NCBI GenBank assembly: GCA_015680685.1
Contig: MNCI01011963.1
Span: forward strand, 560,778 to 624,777
Length of the DNA: 64,000 nucleotides
DNA from: Gnetum montanum
Lineage: Eukaryota > Streptophyta > Gnetopsida > Gnetales > Gnetaceae
Reading direction: 5' to 3'
Part shown: piece by piece, positions 58,023 to 64,000 of the stretch
Layout: each line of letters begins with the position of its first letter
Numbering within the stretch: the first letter of the stretch is position 1
The notes under the pieces: generated by a model
What the model was told of the DNA's origin: nothing
The model's input: only the letters and a program-made list of their open reading frames with translations
Database searches by the model: none
Made by a program: the position numbers and the translations under genes

Positions 58023-59640
58023 ATGTCTTCTTCTCACAAGGTTGATTTTTCGTCGTTGTTTGAGCACACTTTCAATCAAAGGCTTGATGGGTCAAATCTA
58101 TGAATGCCCCAACAATGCAAAGTTTTCTATACTCATCTTGATGAGCATGTGGTAGATTTCACCTTCATCCTACATTAGGATGAAAAAATGCAGTGGAGGG
58201 ACATGGAAGAAAACATTGTGTTGCCACCTGATTAATCAGTTCTTGTGATGCTACTCCAAACACTCATGAGGTTGGGCATGCAGGGGCTCAATGCTAAATA
58301 TGTTGTGCAAGATCATGACCCTTGGGATTATCATCCCACTAAGGCATAACAAAAAAAAGATCAGCAATAGTAAACTCATTACAAAGCTTCAAAGGGAAAA
58401 TTGTTCAATAATCCCTTGTTCCTACTAAGCCAGAAAGATGAAGAGGATCCCTTCTCTAGGGATTCTCAATTCACTAACTCTTCTCCCCTTATCTTTGATG
58501 AGGGCAACCCAAAACAAAACATGTAGTCCACTATCAACAATCTTGGTTTGGGAAAGAATGGGTTCCATGATCATGGGAAATCCAAAGGAGGGAGTTAAGG
58601 TAGGAATAACGATAGGCATCACGATGATGATAAACATGATGATCATGGTTGTGATTGAAGAAGAGGGGATGATGGGCACTGTGATGATGCTAGTCCTCAT
58701 TCCTCTTCATCCTGGTTATCCTTTTCTTCCTCCTCTGGATCCAACTAAAGTTGTAAAGGATGTGACTGTGATGGAGGTGACCAATGGGATAGAGATGATC
58801 ATAGAGCATGTTGGACTAGTAGAAACTAGGGATGTGGGCAATCAAGGGAGGCCTACCACCATTAAATAAGGGGTAGCAGAGGGCATCATGGCCATCATAA
58901 AGGCTATGACTATGATGAGCCTTTACTTGCAATATAGAACATGTTGAACATTACAAAGCTAGTGAGAATCCCAACAAGGCATGTGAAAGATAGTAGAATT
59001 AATTGATTGGATATGAAAAATATCCCCAAGTTCAAAGGGGAATACAACTTAGATCTACAAAACCATCTTCAACCCTTTCATGATGCTTGTGCCTTACAGA
59101 ATGTGGAGAATGAATGGCAAAAATTAAAGCTGTTCCCAAGGATACTAATCAAAAAAGTTAAAAGTTGGTGCCAATCCTTGGAGCTAAAATTAATTCATTG
59201 ATGACGTATAATGATTGAGCTCTTCAATGATAAGTATCAAACATACTCCTAAGTGTCCAATCTAAGAAAGCAGATCCAAGGTTGGAAATAAGAAACACAT
59301 GAACCCTTGTATGTAGCCATGGACAAGTATTATTCTCTCTTGCACCAATGTCATGGCCATGATTATTCTCAAATGGAGCAACTCTTCCACATCATAGATG
59401 GGCTCCACATAGAAACACAAAGAATCCTTGGGGTCTATGCCCAAGGAAGACTTTCAAAATTAAGGGCCTATCAGATCCAAAGGCTAATAGAGCAAGTTAC
59501 CAAAGAAGAAGGAGAGTTGAAAAAAAAGAAAACTATGGAGTATAACTAGGATCCCTCCATTAGAAAAAGGGAAGTCTAGTTTTGTGACAATAAGGAAGAG
59601 GAACCACTTGATGAGCTAGTGTAACACAAAACCTTGTTGA
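58023..59640 (+). pseudogene. Element G gag, truncated
   Basis: The ATG at 58023 opens MSSSHKVDFSSLFEHTF. QQCKVFYTHLDEHVVDFTF follows after a stop. The middle is rich in His and Asp in its correct frame. The capsid runs through MKNIPKFKGEYNLDLQNHLQ (59007 on) and HQCHGHDYSQMEQLFHII with ILGVYAQGRLSKLRAYQIQR (59340-59490). The sequence leaves gag at about 59640 (TTGATTCAAAAACC) and continues in the leader of element H on the other strand, so protease and everything after it is missing. Confidence 0.7.
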
Positions 59641-59935
59641 TTCAAAAACCTAAGGTTTGTGGCCCCCACAATGTAGAGCTTACCTTTGGTAGCTGTAGGA
59701 GTGAAGAATGAGGTAAATCAAATAAATAGTTCAAAATTTATGGGCTTTGGAAGATTATGGACTCTAAAAAATTCAAAAACTTCCTCCTTTGAGGAAAAAT
59801 GTGAAAACATGCTACGTGTGGCTGTCTATTTATAGTATTTTTATGTTACGTTGATAGGATTCCATCAATGGGATTGTGTTGACATAGTGACTCCATAGAT
59901 GGGATCTTGTTGATAGGGCCTATGACCAAAATTGT
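59641..59935 (-). promoter_or_regulatory. Internal promoter-like block and leader of element H
   Basis: On the minus strand, words such as TCAACAAGATCCCATC, GTCAACACAATCCC and ATGGAATCCTATCAACG (59935-59845) precede CTATAAATAGAC (about 59835-59824). AAAG/GTAAGC follows about 150 bp later, then the GTGGGGGCCACAAACCTT block also found after the donors in B and D. H's sequence ends right after this, at the join with G gag. Confidence 0.55.
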
Positions 59936-61380
59936 TTACTTATAAAATAAGGAGAAATAGAGAGAGTTTGAGCATGAAATTAATGTGGTTGGAGATCCAA
60001 AAATGCCATGAACATGATGAAACAGTGGAAGAGCGCTAGATTATGCACAAAAAGGAGTTTTTAGTTGGAGAATGAATTTAAAGGAGAAGTTCCATTAAGG
60101 AGCACATAGTTGGATGCAACCAATGGGGCACACAAAGTATTTGATCATGAAAATGTCTAAGGACAAGGAACTTAACTAGCCCAACCAAGGGAAATGCAAG
60201 TGGATTCTCCCCAAAGCAGGCTCATGTTTTTAATGCCCTTGCATATCCTCAAACCAAGGAGTCCATGGGCCCTGTTTTTGATTAATGTGTATGTAAAGTT
60301 AAGGACCTAATCCTAGAAGAATCTACCTAAGAATTTTGACATATCAAAGTAAGACATTGAACAAAGCATGAAAAATCGATGGTGAAGTGAGGTATTGATA
60401 GCATTGGTGGATGATGAGGAGAGTGGAATGGAGTTCCTATTGTGGTTACATGAAGTCCCTTGTGGATTTTATGATTAATATGACTTGATAAAGTCTGGCC
60501 TTAGTCTAGATCAAAACCAACTACTTCCAATGACTTGGCATTAATACTTTAAGACTAATCCATCCTCTCAAGCCACAAGAATGCTCCCATAGATCAATCA
60601 CCATTCCTAAAAGAGAAGAAAAGAGAAGCAAGAAGTGAGAAAGGGCCTTAGTTAGAGGGGACCTTCAAGAATGGGTAACATGTCTTTTTAGTCCTCATGC
60701 TTGTAGCCTGTTATTTAGTCTAAGGGGTATGCTTTGAATTTTCATTATTTTTTTTTTCTTGAATTTTATATTTTTACGATTTTTGGATGGGAACCATACT
60801 ATGCAAAGAAATTAAATTCTTATTATTAGTTGATAGTGGAATAGTGAAAAATAAATGAAAACACTTATGCACTTAAGAGGGTAGGCAAGTATAGAGAGCA
60901 TCAAATCCCCTTGAAGTCATATTCTTATTAATCAATTTAATCCTTTCCAAGTTTCAAAACTACCAAGGTCATAAGTTTGTTAAATTTTCATTAAGGAAGG
61001 AACCTCATATTTCCAAAAAAAAAGGAACACCATAGAGTTTGTGGATGGGTGGATGATGTGGACTCATCGCCTATTCCATGAAAAGAAAACATGTCTTACT
61101 TATCAATACCAAAAATCAAAGATAGAATCCAGACATTAGTAATCAAATAACATTAAGTACAAACCACCATTAGCAAATAGCTACAGCATCACTCTATCCT
61201 ATTGGCAATAAATGAAAAGAAAGAAAAACATTAGAAGAATAGTAGAAATTTGAAATGAAATATAGTAAAATATATAAGAAATTGTAAAATATGTAAGAAA
61301 GAGAAAATGTAGTAATGATGTTATAAAACAAAAAGATTGAAAAACAAAAAAAAAGTGTAAACAAAAAAAGGTAAAAATTG
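59936..61380 (-). other. Element H spacer
   Basis: Collinear on the minus strand with B's spacer, with one GGTTCCCAT hairpin unit (about 60783-60792) and A/T-rich sequence near 61200-61370. No gene is seen. Confidence 0.6.
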
Positions 61381-64000
61381 AGGAGCTAGTCATGATTGAG
61401 TTAGAAGGAGGAGATCCAAAAACTTGAGCATGCTTGTTCATCTAAGGAGGTGTTGTGGTCATTGGCTCTCTTGGATTCATGTAAAGGTTTGACTTGTTGC
61501 ATGTTGACTAGCAATTTCTTGTTTGAACTTTTAGGTTTATAGATCAACATGGGTCCATAAGGAAACATTTCGTAGATGATATAAGGTCCTTCCCACAGTG
61601 TTTGAAACTTAGTTTATTGTGGCACATGTGTTAGGTTCTAGTAAAGGACCTTATCTTTTGGTTGAAATTTTACCCTCCTTATTTTGAGGTCATGGCATTA
61701 CTTGTTAAATGCTTAGTTCATTCCATTCAAGGATAGAGCCACCAATTGATTCTCATCTAGCACATTAAGGTTGATCACTCTCTCTTTCTATGCTAGACTA
61801 AGGTCAAGGTTAAGGTCACAAGCTGTTGAAAGTGTACGGAGCTCGGACTAAATAGGAAGAGTTGGAATTTTTTCATACATTAGATCATAGGGAGAGTAGC
61901 CTATAGAGAGTTTCCATGTTGAGAGATAGGTCCAAAGGGCATCATTAAGTTTAGTGCTTTAGTCTCTCTTATATTTGCTAACTACTTTTGTTATGATCTT
62001 AGTTATTTCCTTATTTGTAACCTTAGCTTGACCATTAGCTTAGAGTGGTAAGGTGTTGTTAATTTATGTTCTACCCCTAAGCATTGCATAAGTTTTCAAA
62101 AGGTAGTGCCTATAAAATGAGTGCCATTATCAAAAATTAGTGCACAACCCACCCCAAACCTCTTTACAATATTTTGATATACAAACTAAGAAACTATGGA
62201 AGATGTACAATTAATAATGTCTACTACTTCCATCCATTTCGTATAATAGTCAACAACGACTATGATGCACACCTTTCCATTTGACATGGGTGTGATGTGA
62301 ACCATGAAGTCAATTCCTAAGATGTCAAAGGATTCCATTGGTTGGATCCACTATTGAGATCCCTTCATACAAGTGGTCATCCTACCATCACATTGGCAAT
62401 GATCATGAGAGTAGAAAAAGTGGTGAGCATCCCTAAAATTGTTGGACAATAATATCCTACCATCAAGATCTTAATGATCATGCATCTCCCAGCATAGTGG
62501 CCCCTACAAGGGCCCTCATAAGCATACTGGAGGACATGTAGTTGATCAGTTGCAAGAATGCACCAATGAACTAGGTCATTAACACACACCTTGTAAATGT
62601 GCCCATTGATCTCCATAAAGCATTTTTCTTGATGAAGAAACTACTATTTTTTCTTGTTATCCAACTCTTGTGGCATCTCTTGAGTGAGAAGGTAGGTAAG
62701 GATGCCATTGTACTAGTTAGGTTCATTGGGCACTTATCCATTTATTGCACTAGCAAAGAGGAGTTCATTAGTAAATTGATCAAAAAGTGGGATCTCTTCC
62801 TCTTTGTTGTCCCATCTCAACTAATACAAGTGGTTAATGATCTGTTCTTAGTTCCCTTTCTATCTATTATCATGAGATCAAATTCCTACAATATCACTAG
62901 CCACCTTATGACACAGGGGCTCACCTTTGGTTTGTTCATTAAGAATTGAATTGCACTATGATCTATGTGCATGAACACCCTGTACCCAAGCACATAGTAC
63001 CTAAATTTATCCAAAGCATACACCACCACCATTAGTTCTTTCTCTACTATGATGTAATTCAATTGTGCACCCACAATTCTTTGGCTTGTACAGTTGATAT
63101 ATTAAGGATTTTTTTAATCATCCAACTATGTGAGCACAGCTCCCAAGGATAATTTGATACATCTATCATGATATGGAAGGGTTTAGACTAGTTAGGTGCT
63201 CATAGGATTGGAGTTTCTATTAGCTTTTTCTTGAGTTGTTGAAATGCATTCTCACATTCTTCGATCTAGAAAAACAGAGCATTCTTCTTTGTAAGCTTCA
63301 CCAATGGTTTAGAAATCTTAGAGAAATTATCAATGAATTGTTAGTAGTAGCTGGTCTAACCAAGGAATGACCAGACATCTTTGATAGATTCTGATTGGTG
63401 GGTAATTCCTTCGATGATCCTTATTTTATCAAGGTCCACCTCAATTTTTGTTTATGATATTTTATGCTCCAAAATAATGCCCTCTTGGACCATCATATGG
63501 CTCTTTTGCCAATTGTGTCAAAGGTTGGTCTCCACAAACCTTTTGAGAACTTGCTCAAGGTGGTCAAGGGCTTGCTCAAATGTAGCACCATAGGTGGAGA
63601 ATTCATTCATAAACACTACCATCACACTACCAATCTACTATTGAAAGATGCTTAGGATGAGGTGTTGGAAGGTTGCATGGACATTGCATAAACCAAATGA
63701 CATCTTTCTTGTGAATGTGTTCTTGGCCTGATCTTTGGATGCAATTTGGATTTGGTTATAGCCACTATATCCATGCAAAATGTTGTAGTAGTAATGCCTA
63801 GAGATAGTGTCCAACACTTGGTCCACAAATGACAATGGAAAATGATCTTTGTGAGTTGCCATGTTCAATAGCCTAGAGTCAATACAGACCCCTCACTTAC
63901 CATCTTTCTTTGGAACTATTATGAGTGGACTAACCCATTTACTGTTCATAATGAAATAGATGAACCCTACCTTAAGGAGTTGCTCAATCTCCTCTTTGAT
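61381..64000 (-). pseudogene. Element H pol (integrase to RT), running off the window
   Basis: From right to left: RT at the window edge (about 64000-63590) has FPLSFVDQVLDTISRHYYY, LHGYSGYNQIQ and KMSFGLCN. RNase H (63074-62886) has ELMVVVYALDKFRYYVLGYR and HIDHSAIQFLMNK. The zinc region of integrase (62616-62377) has HVLQYAYEGPCRGHYAGRCM and MVGYYCPTI, and the integrase core and tail follow (about 62330-61560). It ends with TAACTCAATCATGACTAGC-like sequence where other copies have TCATGGGGGAG. Stops and frameshifts are present throughout. Protease, gag and the 5' LTR would lie right of the window. Confidence 0.75.

Noticed and set aside
62377-62616. A Cys/His-bearing frame as a separate host zinc protein
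   Set aside because: It is the zinc region at the start of element H integrase, matching B around 28410-28620.

Overview
The window is plant nuclear DNA. It is AT-rich and holds one many-exon host gene with canonical GT-AG introns, followed by about 52 kb of nested, heavily mutated LTR retrotransposons. The density and decay of the Ty3/gypsy copies suggest a large repeat-rich genome, possibly a gymnosperm. That organism guess rests on general character only and is weak.

Left part (1-11.2 kb). Positions 1-900 hold three serial LTR fragments on the minus strand, the first containing perfect CGCGATATCGCG palindromes. Positions 900-7148 are intergenic with no gene I can recognise. Positions 7149-11181 (minus) hold a divergent cullin, read as 16 in-phase exons of about 755 codons, with a CUL4-like feel and a conserved candidate neddylation lysine. 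Its first (ATG) exon is not visible. The exon that should follow it keeps its splice acceptor, and the transposon nest begins immediately upstream.

Middle (11.2-53.5 kb). A Ty1/copia-like LTR-gag fragment (minus; tRNA-iMet-type primer site) is followed by a piece of a gypsy element here called Z. Z is split by a 39.8-kb insertion, 13761-53518, with the 5-bp target duplication TAAGA on both sides. The insertion is an outer minus-strand element (N, with LTRs at both ends) loaded with further elements. A (minus) and B (plus) are joined head to head through their LTRs at 22.43 kb. B is nested in the spacer of a plus-strand copy C, which is fused to a further copy D ending in an LTR at 46363. N's own gag-pol occupies about 46.4-52.5 kb.

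Right part (53.5-64 kb). The gag-protease part of Z (minus) abuts the LTR of a plus element G at 57.0 kb, a second head-to-head junction. G is cut within gag at 59.64 kb and joined to a minus element H that runs off the window in reverse transcriptase.

The gypsy copies share one design. They have an LTR of about 0.84-0.94 kb in most copies (1.07 kb in N's 3' copy) bounded by TGATGAG/CTCATCA and a tRNA-Asp-type primer site. A His/Asn/Asp-rich gag precedes protease, RT, RNase H and integrase. A spacer of about 1.5 kb follows, then a second promoter-like block (repeated ATCAAnGAGGCC-type motifs, a TATA box, and a GTAAG donor about 150 bp downstream), and finally a long extra ORF. The extra ORF resembles the plant 'putative plant transposon protein' domain plus a coiled-coil tail. 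This internal transcription unit, the shared recombination breakpoints and the head-to-head LTR pairs are the observations most worth checking. Nearly all retrotransposon ORFs carry stops and frameshifts.
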